From Dyadobacter fanqingshengii (lineage in GTDB: Bacteria; Bacteroidota; Bacteroidia; Cytophagales; Spirosomataceae), in contig NZ_CP098806.1 of the NCBI RefSeq assembly GCF_023822005.2, positions 5,082,501 through 5,146,500 of the forward strand: a stretch of DNA of 64,000 bases. The letters run 5' to 3'. Of this stretch, positions 17,971 to 27,447 are shown piece by piece (positions within the stretch are counted from its first letter, which is position 1; each line of letters begins with the position of its first letter). Under the pieces are notes generated by a model, which ran no database searches, had not been told where the DNA came from, and worked only from the letters and a program-made list of their open reading frames with translations. The translations under genes were made by a program, and so were the position numbers.

Positions 17971-18366
17971 ATGAAAAGGATCTGTATCGCCATTGTAGTT
18001 TTATTCTTAGGAATTGCCGTTAAAGGCTTTTCGCAAGCCGCAACACCTACCACAACACCTAACGATCTATTCTTGGGTAAATGGGAAATTCTTGTTGTGG
18101 GTACGCCAGACGGAGATTCGAAGTTGGTCACAGAACTCACTAGAAAAGAGGGCAAACTGACCGGCGAACTAAAAGATCCGACAGGCAAGAATCCGGACGC
18201 CCTGCCCATCTCCAACATCATTGAGGAAGGAAACAAAATGACCATTTATTTTGAAGCACAGGGAACGGAAGTTTCGCTGGATCTGACAAAAGTGGATGAC
18301 GACCATTTAAAAGGCTCCGTAATGAGCGGCATGTTTGATGCAACCGCGGTTAGGATTAAAGAGTAG
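17971..18366 (+). CDS. Small secreted protein of unknown function
   Basis: A protein of 131 residues starting MKRICIAIVVLFLGIAVKGF with a signal peptide to about residue 22. The rest is a compact beta-rich domain (FLGKWEILVVGTPDGDSKLV, GKLTGELKDPTGKN, MTIYFEAQGTEVSLDLTKVD, LKGSVMSGMFDATAVRI), resembling small lipocalin/avidin-like extrinsic domains that are often found beside secreted sugar dehydrogenases in this phylum. I chose the ATG at 17971 because it gives a signal peptide; a longer reading begins inside the previous gene. It lies 34 bases after that gene and is followed by a strong terminator, so both form one transcript. Confidence 0.8.
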   Translation: MKRICIAIVVLFLGIAVKGFSQAATPTTTPNDLFLGKWEILVVGTPDGDSKLVTELTRKEGKLTGELKDPTGKNPDALPISNIIEEGNKMTIYFEAQGTEVSLDLTKVDDDHLKGSVMSGMFDATAVRIKE

Positions 18367-18381
18367 GATTTGATTAAGATT

Positions 18382-18437
18382 TGCCAGAAACGAGGTGCCA
18401 CCACAAGCTTGTGGCCCTCGTTTCTGGCATTTTATTT
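18382..18437. terminator. Strong bidirectional terminator
   Basis: The outer arms TGCCAGAAACGAGG and CCTCGTTTCTGGCA pair perfectly. Inside them CCACAAGCTTGTGG is a second perfect palindrome, making a stem of nearly 24 bp. A T-rich tract follows on the forward strand and overlaps the stop codon of the convergent protease gene. Confidence 0.9.
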
Positions 18438-21400
18438 AGCGCTAATAATTACTTTGCCGGGGAATGTGACAAAGGCCTCATTCCGGTCATTTATAAGCAG
18501 AACCTTATAAGTGTAAAGCCCGGCTGCCTGGGACGAAAGCGTCCAATACCATTCATTTGTGAGCGCTCCTGAGGATACTAAACGGTTTTTGTCTTCAACC
18601 ACGATGCCTCTTTGATTGTAAATAATATATCGTATTGATTTCAAATGTGTGTTTTTGGCGGTTTTGAGTTCGAAACGTAAATAGGTCGAGGCTGGGTTTG
18701 GACTTACTATGAGTTCGGTAGGCGGATTTTCGTCATCACTCACTTCGAAAAGCATTCTGTAAGGCTTAACCACAGCATTCCCGGTTCGATCTTTTGCATT
18801 AACCAAAATCTCGTAAACGCCTGCTTTAAAGTTTGTGAAGTAGTTCACTTCGAGGGTTTTTATATCGATTGCTCTCAATTCAAGGCTATTTTTCAAATAG
18901 ACAATTCTCTCGAAATCACAGTTATCGTCCTCACAGCGCTTGATGAAGATTTCAATGAGGGATGTATCTGCTAAAAGTTGCCTGTCATCGGAAAGACAGA
19001 TTGTTATCTTCGGAGCATTCGGAACGGTTTCTTTATCCTGTAACAACCTGTCATCAAACCTGACGGTTAATATCGGCGGAACGACGTCCTTTGCAAATTC
19101 AGAGGAGAACGTGCTTTTATCCTTCACCAACTCCCAGTCAATGTCCAATTCTGCAACATTGTTATCAATGTTCAGCTCACTGATGGTCCGCTTCGGATCG
19201 ATTTCAACGCGGATTTTCTGAATGTCGCGGAAATTGAGAAAATTAACCTGTAATGCATTTTGAGAAGGAAATGATCTGACAGATTCCGTTTTGAGAACGG
19301 TTCCCTTTTTTCCAAAGCATGTTACCATCACAGGCACATCCTGCCCGGCTATAAACCGGCCGTTGTTCGACATTTTAACTTGAACTTTTAGCGAATCAGA
19401 ACTTTCAATGGACTTATCCGGCGATTGCGCATGCAACGCAATGCTTTCGTCGGGATGAACCGCATAATCGGGTTTGTCCACGGTAATCAGCTTCAAAGCA
19501 GGATCGCCTTGCAGCAAAGTTTGGTGTACATTGGCAATGCTATGCGCGTCCTTGTGCTTTGAAACAATGTCTTTCGCCACGGCTATTTGAATTTTCCCAA
19601 TCGGCAAATGTGCCGTGGTTGGATCCTTGAACATATAATGATACAGCCGTTGCAGATACGCTGCGGAAGGACTCACATAGCTTTCGTATGAGTTGGCAAT
19701 AATAGCAATTGCTCCCCGGTCAGGCGCCAGCAGCCAATCGAGAGAAAGCGTGATTCGGTCTGTCGATTTGGGTGTTTTTGGTTTTTGGTTAAACTTATCA
19801 GCAAAAATGTTTCCGACGCCACAACCGTTGAAATACATCATTGGATACTTGTGCAGGTTATTGTAGCTGCGTGCAGCATCGGTGATATAGCCCATGTCCA
19901 GATCTGTGATATACCAGGACCCATGTCCGAAGAAAGTAATCAGCCCGACACCCTCATTCACTTCGGGCGTTATATTGACAGGTTCCGGTTCCGGAATCGC
20001 CTGTTGTTTGGCAAATTGCTTCACGTTGCCACCTAGTTCGCCCTTCTCCACATCGGGCTCCAACGCGCTCAAAAGGCCTTTCAGTTGACTGATTTCCCCA
20101 ACCGTTTTTCCACCATTCAAATGCAGTACATTTTTACGCCAGCTGTAATCTTTCATGCTTTCATAATCCTTCACTTTACGCAAGTAATCGATAACATGCT
20201 GATTAGTAATGGCTGATAGTCGGCCTATTGGAATCGCCGGGACATCCTGTGGCGCGCCGGCCAGCCCTTCCACAAGCAGCATGTCGGAAGCAGGGTATCC
20301 GATCGTGGGGACTTCGCCGGGCAACTCCCGTTTCATACTTTCATTTTGGGTGATAGCTTTTCCAATGAGGAAGAGATATTTGTCTTTGTTGCCTTCGGAG
20401 AGCATAAAAGACACAAACTTCCTGATCCCAACAGGGCTTGGTTCGCCGTAGTTGAATTGATTATATATGTCCTGAATGTTGGCAACCAGCGGTTTAAAGC
20501 CCCCACCAGCCTTTGATGCCCGGTAATTCGCAAATTGTGTCGCGCCATGCAGCAAGCTGTCTGTTGTGATGATAATATAGTTAGGTTCCTTTGGAATCGA
20601 AGCCTGAAATTTGACCTCGTTAATTTTGGCGGCATCAACATTTACTGCCTTTTTTGCGGCAAGTAAGATTTGTTCTTTACCAGCCCGGCGCGGCACCATG
20701 ACACTTTCATTTTTACCTTTCAAGACAATTGGCTTGTCGGGATCCGAAATATCCAGCAATGTATAGTCAGCCGAAGCGCCTCTAATCGAAATTTTGCTCA
20801 CGTTGTCCTGTGTGGGAAGAAGCTTGAACTCCTTACTCGGTTCATTCCCAATTTGAAATTGCTGGGGAAACTCGACAGCATAATAAGTGAGTGAAAATCG
20901 GTCTAATCTATCCGGATTAACTGTTTTCAGGGAAATGATCCCGCTTTTTTCAGCATCCGTATCCTCAGGTTTTAATTCGAAAGTGAATTCTGTTGGACTA
21001 AATCGCGAATTTGTCAGCACCGTTACAAGCCGCAGGGACTTTGTATTTTTACCAACATAAATTTCGATTTTATGCTCCTTATCACTTCTGCCGTGGATTA
21101 GCAACTTAACGGTAGGTTTTAGAGCTGTGTTGACCAGGTTTTGTAAATTGAAATTTCCGATTATCGAACCGGCTCCGTCATTATCCTGGACTTTACCAGT
21201 CCTGCTGGCACCCGATTCGAAAAAGCTATTCAAAAAAGTTGGTTTGCTGATAGCTTTAGTCGTACCTAATGAATATTCATCCTTGAAAACTGTGGTGACC
21301 GTTTCTTTGTGAAATGGCAGCAATGGCACACTGTTGTCAATCGGCTCGTCAATGACTTTGGCCCTATTACCAGGTGAATCACCGACAGTCAAAAAGTACG

Positions 21401-21779
21401 AGCCTTCATCCGAATACATGCTAAAATACGGATTGACGCGAGAACTCATCGGCCGGTACAACAGCGAATCGCTTGCGCCATCGTTGGGAACGGCATAGAA
21501 GAGGATTTCGTTGTTTGCTGTGCTGATAATAGAAATCTGCTTGCCTCGCCTCCACAGTTGCAGTTTTTCAGGAGAATCGATCGGGAAGCTCTTCGGTAAG
21601 GCGGAAAGTGATATTTTATGAATGCCTTTCTTGGCTATATTGATTTTGGCATAGGGCTTATTATAATCTATCCAGTTGTTGGCATAAGGCGCTCCCCACT
21701 GCGCATTCGCTGCATGGGCAGTGAGCCAAGCTGCTATGAGGAACATTATGTGAATGAATTTACTCGTCTTATTACGCAT
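18432..21779 (-). CDS. Gingipain-like C25 peptidase with type IX secretion sorting domain
   Basis: A protein of 1115 residues with a signal peptide (cleavage near HAANAQ, residue 26). The central domain holds the C25 catalytic pair: His619 in TFFGHGSW and Cys653 in YFNGCGVGN, 34 residues apart, close to the spacing in gingipain R. A CARDB/Ig-like stretch follows (KVQVKMSNNGRFIAGQDVPV), and the C-terminus (ELIVSPNPASTYLRFEL to GKVIISAK) is a type IX secretion sorting domain. It should be exported through T9SS and act on or outside the cell surface. The T9SS sortase PorU is also a C25 protein, but the typical CEF motif around its cysteine is absent and no porV gene is adjacent, so a secreted protease is preferred. 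Confidence 0.82.
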   Translation of the reverse strand: MRNKTSKFIHIMFLIAAWLTAHAANAQWGAPYANNWIDYNKPYAKINIAKKGIHKISLSALPKSFPIDSPEKLQLWRRGKQISIISTANNEILFYAVPNDGASDSLLYRPMSSRVNPYFSMYSDEGSYFLTVGDSPGNRAKVIDEPIDNSVPLLPFHKETVTTVFKDEYSLGTTKAISKPTFLNSFFESGASRTGKVQDNDGAGSIIGNFNLQNLVNTALKPTVKLLIHGRSDKEHKIEIYVGKNTKSLRLVTVLTNSRFSPTEFTFELKPEDTDAEKSGIISLKTVNPDRLDRFSLTYYAVEFPQQFQIGNEPSKEFKLLPTQDNVSKISIRGASADYTLLDISDPDKPIVLKGKNESVMVPRRAGKEQILLAAKKAVNVDAAKINEVKFQASIPKEPNYIIITTDSLLHGATQFANYRASKAGGGFKPLVANIQDIYNQFNYGEPSPVGIRKFVSFMLSEGNKDKYLFLIGKAITQNESMKRELPGEVPTIGYPASDMLLVEGLAGAPQDVPAIPIGRLSAITNQHVIDYLRKVKDYESMKDYSWRKNVLHLNGGKTVGEISQLKGLLSALEPDVEKGELGGNVKQFAKQQAIPEPEPVNITPEVNEGVGLITFFGHGSWYITDLDMGYITDAARSYNNLHKYPMMYFNGCGVGNIFADKFNQKPKTPKSTDRITLSLDWLLAPDRGAIAIIANSYESYVSPSAAYLQRLYHYMFKDPTTAHLPIGKIQIAVAKDIVSKHKDAHSIANVHQTLLQGDPALKLITVDKPDYAVHPDESIALHAQSPDKSIESSDSLKVQVKMSNNGRFIAGQDVPVMVTCFGKKGTVLKTESVRSFPSQNALQVNFLNFRDIQKIRVEIDPKRTISELNIDNNVAELDIDWELVKDKSTFSSEFAKDVVPPILTVRFDDRLLQDKETVPNAPKITICLSDDRQLLADTSLIEIFIKRCEDDNCDFERIVYLKNSLELRAIDIKTLEVNYFTNFKAGVYEILVNAKDRTGNAVVKPYRMLFEVSDDENPPTELIVSPNPASTYLRFELKTAKNTHLKSIRYIIYNQRGIVVEDKNRLVSSGALTNEWYWTLSSQAAGLYTYKVLLINDRNEAFVTFPGKVIISAK

Positions 21780-21923
21780 ATGAGCATCTTGCAGAACAAA
21801 GCCTGATTTGGCTTAATGTCTTGCAAGGAAAAGCACATTCGCCACTAAATACTTTCCTAATTAGCAAACGTGCGGTATGGATTATTCTGAGGTGAATGGG
21901 GTTGAGGACTTAGATTCAGTAAC

Positions 21924-24083
21924 CTAAACCTCATCAAGACTAAAAGGCAATTTCCTGATGCGCTTGCCGGTGAGGTCAAAAATAGCGTTGCATAGTGCTG
22001 GTGCAAATGCTGGCAATCCGGGTTCGCCTACACCGCCCGGCTTTTCATCATTTTCCATGATGTGCACTTCCATTTGCGGGATCTCACCAATGCGTGGCAA
22101 AGGGTAAGTGTGGAAATTTTTTTCGACCGCTTTTCCGTCTTCAAAATGCGTGGCGTGGTTAATGGAGGCGCCAAGGGCCATGACAATGCTCCCTTCAACC
22201 TGCGCGCGGATAATGTCGGGATTAACATACCAGCCGCAGTCCATTACCGCATATACTTTGTCGATCCTGACCTTTCCGCCGTTCACGCGCGAAACTTTCA
22301 CAGCCTGAGCAACAATGCTGCCGAAACATTCTGTTATAGCCATTCCCCATCCGTCGTTTTTATTCCTGGACTGCCAGTTGCTGACGGACGCAAGTTTGGT
22401 GATCAATGCCTGGTAACGCGGTGTGCTGAAATGCGCTTTCCTGAATTCCAGCGGGTCCTGAGCGGCGAGATGCGCAAGCTCATCGATAAAGCTTTCGCAG
22501 GCGAATGTATCCACATTGGCACCGGGTGCGCGCCACCACATGGTAGGTATAGGGGATTTGGTGGGCATACCGCCAAAACTGTAATGCGGAATGGATTTGT
22601 AATAATCACCAAGAAGACCGCCCATTTCGCCAGCATTCGTTGTTACCAGCTGCGCAGTGGCATCTTTGTCTTGCCCGGGGCCGATAGACTGGGATGCGGA
22701 AATGATCTGAAATGAAAAGATCTTATTGTTGTTATCCACGCCGCCTCTGCATTTGTATACAGCCCCGGGGCGAAATGGGCCCAGGCTCATGTCATCTTCT
22801 CTGGTCCAAACGACTTGCACCGGCGCTTTGATCTCTTTTGAAATAAGCGCAGCCTCCAACGGATAATCAGGAAATGCTTTTCTTCCGAAACCGCCACCAA
22901 GAAATGTCATGTTCACCCGGACATTTGCAGCCGGGATTTTAAACCTTTCGCTCAGATCGGCTTGTATCCAGTTGGCTTCCTGTATGGGTCCCCAAATTTC
23001 AATGCTGTCGTCTTTTACGTGGGCAATGCAATTGAGTGGTTCCATGCAACTATGCGACTGATAGGGCATTTCATAATGCGCATCAATGGCAGCAGAAGAG
23101 TTTTTAAATGCTGTTTCAAAAGCGTCAGATGGCAATGGCTTTTCCAGATCCTCATTCATTCTTATGAAAAGCTGTTCAGAACCGAGGTGCTCAAAACCTG
23201 CGTCGTCCCATTCTACTTTGAGCAACGTACGACCTTTCATTGCCGACCATAACGAATCTGCAACTACGGCGACGCCCTCATACATCAGGCCGAAAACAGC
23301 CCGCTGCACTTTTAGCACATGACTTACCCCTTTAACGGATTTGGTAGCCTTGTCGTCGAAACTTTTTACTTTCCCTCTAAAACGCGGGTTCCGCTCCACA
23401 ACCGCATACAGCATGCCAGGCAGCTGTTTGTCAAGCCCAAACACCGCGGAGCCATTTACTTTGGAGAGGATGTCATTGCGTTGGAGGGGCTTGCCGATGA
23501 TTTTATAATCTTTTCTTTCTTTCAGGGCAACCTGCGGAGGTGGCGTCAAGGCGGCGGCATCCTGGACCAGCAAGCCATAGCCAAGCTTCCTGCCTGTGTC
23601 CCGGTGAATAACATGGCCATTCGCTGCATAGCACTGACTTTTATCCACATTCCAATGATTTGCCGCTGCATCTATCAACATTTCTCTGGCAGATGCGCCA
23701 ATCCGCAATAGTTCCTGATACCAGCCACGGATGGAAAAACTTCCTTCCCGCGGTTGCGGGCCATATTTTTGGGGATTGGCTGGGGCAAAGCGGATCTGCA
23801 CATCGTCCATGCTTACTTCCAATTCCTCGGCAATGATTTGAGGGATCGCTTGCCAGGTTCCCTGTCCCATTTCCGACCTGTGGTTAAAAATGGTAACCTT
23901 TCCGGCTCCATCGATGGAAATCCAAGCCATCAGCTCGGTGGCTTGCAATGTACTATCAACCTGAACAATTTTGCCAGCCTTTGCCGCCGATGCCGGCCAA
24001 TGGCAGCCGAGCGCTAGTATGACACCGGAAAAACCCGCCTTTTGCAGAAAAGTCCTTCTGGAAAGATCCAATTTATGTTCCAT
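21924..24083 (-). CDS. Molybdenum hydroxylase large subunit (isoquinoline 1-oxidoreductase beta/IorB-like)
   Basis: A protein of 719 residues with a Tat signal (LSRRTFLQKAGFSGVILALG, residues 6-25) for periplasmic export. It has the xanthine-dehydrogenase-family molybdopterin-binding fold: ISIDGAGKVTIFNHRSEMGQG, FLGGGFGRKAFPDYPLEAA, WWRAPGANVDTFACESFIDELA and near the C-terminus GGVGEPGLPAFAPALCNA, whose glutamate matches the catalytic position. Such proteins hydroxylate N-heterocycles or oxidise aldehydes with the Mo-cytosine-dinucleotide cofactor. The usual small [2Fe-2S] partner (IorA) and cytochrome c partner are not adjacent: upstream are 229 non-coding bases and an opposite gene. It appears to be monocistronic. 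Confidence 0.87.
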   Translation of the reverse strand: MEHKLDLSRRTFLQKAGFSGVILALGCHWPASAAKAGKIVQVDSTLQATELMAWISIDGAGKVTIFNHRSEMGQGTWQAIPQIIAEELEVSMDDVQIRFAPANPQKYGPQPREGSFSIRGWYQELLRIGASAREMLIDAAANHWNVDKSQCYAANGHVIHRDTGRKLGYGLLVQDAAALTPPPQVALKERKDYKIIGKPLQRNDILSKVNGSAVFGLDKQLPGMLYAVVERNPRFRGKVKSFDDKATKSVKGVSHVLKVQRAVFGLMYEGVAVVADSLWSAMKGRTLLKVEWDDAGFEHLGSEQLFIRMNEDLEKPLPSDAFETAFKNSSAAIDAHYEMPYQSHSCMEPLNCIAHVKDDSIEIWGPIQEANWIQADLSERFKIPAANVRVNMTFLGGGFGRKAFPDYPLEAALISKEIKAPVQVVWTREDDMSLGPFRPGAVYKCRGGVDNNNKIFSFQIISASQSIGPGQDKDATAQLVTTNAGEMGGLLGDYYKSIPHYSFGGMPTKSPIPTMWWRAPGANVDTFACESFIDELAHLAAQDPLEFRKAHFSTPRYQALITKLASVSNWQSRNKNDGWGMAITECFGSIVAQAVKVSRVNGGKVRIDKVYAVMDCGWYVNPDIIRAQVEGSIVMALGASINHATHFEDGKAVEKNFHTYPLPRIGEIPQMEVHIMENDEKPGGVGEPGLPAFAPALCNAIFDLTGKRIRKLPFSLDEV

Positions 24084-24312
24084 GGCTACGCATCTTAGTT
24101 TGCGCTATTTCGCTGTATAATAATACGAAAAAAGAATGTAAAGTGCTGACAGGTAGCTACTCTTTCTATTGCACAACTCAGAATATTTGTTATCATTGGC
24201 AAACCAAAAAATACAACACGATGCTGCTTACCCGGATGAAGGCCTTGCAACCGTGTAAGATCATCGTATATTAGGGTCTTGCCCGGTTACACAGAATTTA
24301 CCTTAACGAACA

Positions 24313-24735
24313 ATGAACAAGAATGGAGATATCATTATCATAGAAGATGATCCCGATGATCGGTTCATGCTCGAAGAAGTGTTCACTATTTTAGATTTTC
24401 CTAATCCGCGTAAATATTTTGAGGACGGAGCAGCCGCTCTTGAATATCTGGAAAATACAACCGATCTGCCTTTCCTGATCTTATCCGACCTTAACATGCC
24501 GAGGCTAGGTGGATTAGAGTTGAGAAAAAGACTGCACACTGATGCCAGATTAAATTTACGATGCATTCCCTACCTTTTTTTTTCAACCAGCGTTGATCAA
24601 AATGCAGTGATCGACGCTTATAGTATGTCTGCCCAGGGGTTTTTTGTAAAACCTGTTCAATTTGAAGACCTGAAAGACACCATAAAACTAATTGTTAACT
24701 ATTGGAAAAAATGCGCTGCTCCGAATAACTTTTAA
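24313..24735 (+). CDS. Single-domain response regulator (CheY-like)
   Basis: A protein of 140 residues consisting of a receiver domain only. The acidic residues D12/D13 (IIIIEDDPDD), phospho-acceptor D59 (SDLNMP), the FFSTS hydroxyl residue near 92 and Lys113 (FVKPVQ) are all in place. Without an output domain it must act through protein contacts or as a phosphorelay intermediate, as is common for the Rcp1-like receivers of Bacteroidota. No kinase is adjacent. Confidence 0.92.
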   Translation: MNKNGDIIIIEDDPDDRFMLEEVFTILDFPNPRKYFEDGAAALEYLENTTDLPFLILSDLNMPRLGGLELRKRLHTDARLNLRCIPYLFFSTSVDQNAVIDAYSMSAQGFFVKPVQFEDLKDTIKLIVNYWKKCAAPNNF

Positions 24736-24760
24736 GAAAGTAGCTTTTGGACTAGTAATT

Positions 24761-25405
24761 TTATTTTGTCAATAAATAAATCTCATCTACATTACCCTTT
24801 TCTTTTTCAGAAATATAAGGAACCTTGGTACGGGAAACTTCTTTTAAACCGGGGAAGTTTTTCATGAAAATACCAGCGAAATCAGCTTTCCAAAGATAAC
24901 CTGTATTTCCCCTGTAATTAATGTCCTGAATATCATCGGCATAATATTCCCATCCCATAATGTACTTGCTGCTGCAGCGATACATTTCTTTCATGATTCG
25001 ACTGTGGTCCGCGGGAGCTATATGAATCAATACGCCGTTTGTACAAACAAGGTCAAAAAACTCGTCTTTAAAAGGTAGATCAAAGCCGGAACCTTGAATA
25101 ATGTTGATCTTACTGTTAATTTGTTTGGCCTTTTCCACAGCATAATGTTGTAACTCTATGCCATACAGATTTTCAAAACCCATTCTCTGAAAGCCTCTTA
25201 GCTGCATACCAATATTGCAGCCGACTTCTAATATCCGGATATCTCTGGGCAGGCCTTCAAGCACAATATTATTAATGTCTAGTTTTGATTTGCCCCAGTT
25301 GTCAAAATAAAATTTATCCCATTCCGCATCCGACTGCCAGGAATTCCTGTCACTATATTCTTGCCCGAAATTTTTACTCCAAAAATTCTCCTGATCAGTT
25401 TTCAT
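24761..25405 (-). CDS. Class I SAM-dependent methyltransferase
   Basis: A protein of 214 residues. The SAM-binding motif is IRILEVGCNIGMQLRGF, followed by LYGIELQHYAVEKAK and FDLPFKDEFFDLVCTNGVLIHI. The layout, and KYIMGWEYYADDIQDINYRGN with WKADFA later, closely resembles the pseudaminic-acid-biosynthesis-associated methylases. No pseudaminate genes are present in the window, so the sugar-linked role is only suggested. Its stop faces the response regulator's stop across 25 bases. Confidence 0.82.
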   Translation of the reverse strand: MKTDQENFWSKNFGQEYSDRNSWQSDAEWDKFYFDNWGKSKLDINNIVLEGLPRDIRILEVGCNIGMQLRGFQRMGFENLYGIELQHYAVEKAKQINSKINIIQGSGFDLPFKDEFFDLVCTNGVLIHIAPADHSRIMKEMYRCSSKYIMGWEYYADDIQDINYRGNTGYLWKADFAGIFMKNFPGLKEVSRTKVPYISEKEKGNVDEIYLLTK

Positions 25406-25926
25406 AGTTAGATTTGATTAATGATAGTTTCTGTGTTTCTGTGTTAAAATAGATATAGATACGCAGGCTGAGGGAGTGTTTATCACCGTGCGGTTCATTG
25501 CATCGGATCTCTAAACATTTCGGTTATTGCATCAGCTCTCGGCGGCTATCTTGCCAGCGCCGTATGAACGATCACAATGTCAATAAAGGATGTTGAGTTA
25601 AGCAGTTTTTCTTAGGGAGGCATCCGTCAAACAATAGCTAAAATGCTCTAAGTCTGGGTTGCAAAGAAAGAATGCTAATATAGGTTAAATAATTACATTA
25701 CGCCGCGGTCTGCTATTTAAATTGCAATTTAGCTGTAATGCTTATTATATGTTTGAATGGCTGGATAGTACCAAATAATCAGTTAACTATCGCTAGTGCC
25801 ATCGATACAACGGAGATGGCAGATGTAATATTATAGGCTTTACACGATAGCGTGATAATCTTTTAAATGGGCCTAGGGCGGATTACAGGTCTTCATTGCT
25901 TATAATGCTATTTCGAGCGAGAAGCA
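25406..25926. other. 521-base gap without a recognisable gene
   Basis: No ORF with plausible coding character was seen. It holds a 30-base-spaced imperfect direct repeat (CGGTT-ATTGCATC-CTC pattern at 25491-25511 and 25521-25540). At the right edge TATAATGCT (25901-25909) and AGCATTATA (25923-25931) form a hairpin that overlaps the stop of the GlxA-type gene and may end its transcript, although no T run follows. Confidence 0.5.
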
Positions 25927-26898
25927 TTATACCTCGGAATTAAATTTATTCCTGTAATCAATTGGTGTCATACCTGCGATGCGTTTAAAAACTTCACGAA
26001 ACGCCTGATTATCGATATAACCGACGTCTGTCATAATGTCAAAAATGGTTTTCTTTCCGATTTCTAATTGCTGCTTGGCAGCTTCCACTTTAACACGCTG
26101 ATGATACTCCGTAACCGTATTTCTGGTGGACTTTTTGAAACGGCGTTCCAATGTTCTTCGCGTTACACTAAATGCTTCGGCAGTACTTTCCACTGTCAGT
26201 TTTGCGGCGTAATTTTTTTCGAGATAATCCTGCACTTTTAGAACCAAAATGTCCTTATGGTCTTTCAGACCATTGAAAATTGTAAATGGAGATTGGCTGG
26301 GTTTATCCAGATCAATCAGAAAATATTTGGCTGTCCGAATTGCAATGGCGCGATTCGCAAATCGCTCAACCAAATGCAATAACAGGTTCCAGTACGCATT
26401 GCTTCCTGCGCTTGAATAAATTCCGTTCTGATCGGTGATCATTAGCTCGTCCACCAACTTCACGGATGGATAATAGTATTTGAATTCATTAGCAGATTGC
26501 CAGTGTGTGGTGCATTCCTTGCCCTTTAAAATACCTGAAAAAGCCAGTAAAAAAGAACCGGTGCACATACTTGCAACTTCCGCTCCTCTTCGATATTGTT
26601 CCGCCAACCAAATCCCGTAATCCTTATTTAAGTGGGTTGCTATAAGTAAGTTGCCCATCATGGATGGAATGATAATCAGATCGGTCTTTTCGACCTCATG
26701 CAATAGGACATCGGCTCGGACTGTAAATTGCCCGCTATGTTGCTGCATTTCTTTCGTCTGTCCCACCAGTTGAATTTTGAAAAGGGGCGGATCTCCCTTT
26801 TCAGCCAGAAACTCATTAACCTTTGCAAAAACATAGCCCGCATCAATGATCGACGACAAGACCGCATTTTTCAATGTCAGGATCGAGATTGTTATCAT
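25927..26898 (-). CDS. GlxA family transcriptional regulator (DJ-1/PfpI + AraC HTH)
   Basis: A protein of 323 residues. Residues 1-190 have the DJ-1/PfpI-like fold with the nucleophile-elbow position in GAEVASMCTGSFLLAFSG. The C-terminal 100 residues form an AraC-type double helix-turn-helix (LTVESTAEAFSVTRRTLERRFKK; VGYIDNQAFREVFKRIAGMTPIDYR). Such proteins are usually activators responding to metabolites or thiol stress. It is divergent from a VOC/DoxX gene pair 115 bases away, which it may control. Confidence 0.93.
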   Translation of the reverse strand: MITISILTLKNAVLSSIIDAGYVFAKVNEFLAEKGDPPLFKIQLVGQTKEMQQHSGQFTVRADVLLHEVEKTDLIIIPSMMGNLLIATHLNKDYGIWLAEQYRRGAEVASMCTGSFLLAFSGILKGKECTTHWQSANEFKYYYPSVKLVDELMITDQNGIYSSAGSNAYWNLLLHLVERFANRAIAIRTAKYFLIDLDKPSQSPFTIFNGLKDHKDILVLKVQDYLEKNYAAKLTVESTAEAFSVTRRTLERRFKKSTRNTVTEYHQRVKVEAAKQQLEIGKKTIFDIMTDVGYIDNQAFREVFKRIAGMTPIDYRNKFNSEV

Positions 26899-26982
26899 TT
26901 TACAAAAGTATTACTTGAAAATGTCGCAATCAACCACCTAAGAATGTCGCATTTACACAACCTGCCGGCATAACATAGGCAA

Positions 26983-26990
26983 TACCTTTG
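26983..26990 (+). promoter_or_regulatory. Bacteroidota -7 element for the VOC gene
   Basis: TACCTTTG matches TAnnTTTG. It lies 23 bases before the ATG at 27014 and only 2 bases before an alternative TTG at 26993, so it supports the ATG as the start. Confidence 0.5.
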
Positions 26991-27013
26991 CATTGTTAAA
27001 CAACAAACAAATT

Positions 27014-27442
27014 ATGCTGAGCGCAAATACTTACTTCAATTTCAATGGCAACACGGAAGTTGCCATGAACTTTTACAAATCCGTCTTTGGAGGCGAGTTC
27101 ACAAACTTCAAACGTTTCAAGGAAGTCTTTGGTACGGACACTTTACCAGTGGAAGAACAGGAAAAGATCATGAACATTACGCTTTCTGCAAAAGGCGGTT
27201 TCACCTTAATGGCGACCGACACGCTTGAATCGATGGAACAAAATGCAATTCCCGGTAATGCTTTTCATATCAACCTTATTACTGAAAGTGAGGCGGAAGC
27301 GGATCATTTATTCAGTCTGTTATCGGGAAATGGGCATGTTGAGATGCCTCTGAACAAGACTTTCTGGGGGTCCTATTTTGGAGTCTGCAGGGATGAGTTT
27401 GGCGTGTCGTGGATGATCAATTATTACTATCCAAATAACTGA
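27014..27442 (+). CDS. VOC family protein (PhnB-like)
   Basis: A protein of 142 residues with the PhnB/glyoxalase-like fold: TYFNFNGNTEVAMNFYKSVFGGEF at the start, then MNITLSAKGGFTLMATDT, and the ending FWGSYFGVCRDEFGVSWMINY. Members of this subgroup have no settled enzymatic role. I use the ATG at 27014 rather than the upstream TTG because of the promoter position. It is 5 bases before the membrane-protein gene and shares its transcript. Confidence 0.88.
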   Translation: MLSANTYFNFNGNTEVAMNFYKSVFGGEFTNFKRFKEVFGTDTLPVEEQEKIMNITLSAKGGFTLMATDTLESMEQNAIPGNAFHINLITESEAEADHLFSLLSGNGHVEMPLNKTFWGSYFGVCRDEFGVSWMINYYYPNN

Positions 27443-27447
27443 ACGCC

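Noticed and set aside
18432..21779. PorU (T9SS sortase) as identity of the C25 protein
   Set aside because: The cysteine region reads YFNGCGVGN rather than the CEF-type motif of PorU and no porV gene is next to it, so a secreted C25 peptidase is the better call.
22062..22715. 217-residue forward ORF inside the molybdenum hydroxylase gene
   Set aside because: Antisense to a clear IorB-like protein, with no domain-like pattern or start context.
26993..27013. TTG start for the VOC protein
   Set aside because: It lies 2 bases after the -7 element, where transcription has not started; the ATG at 27014 also begins the conserved domain.
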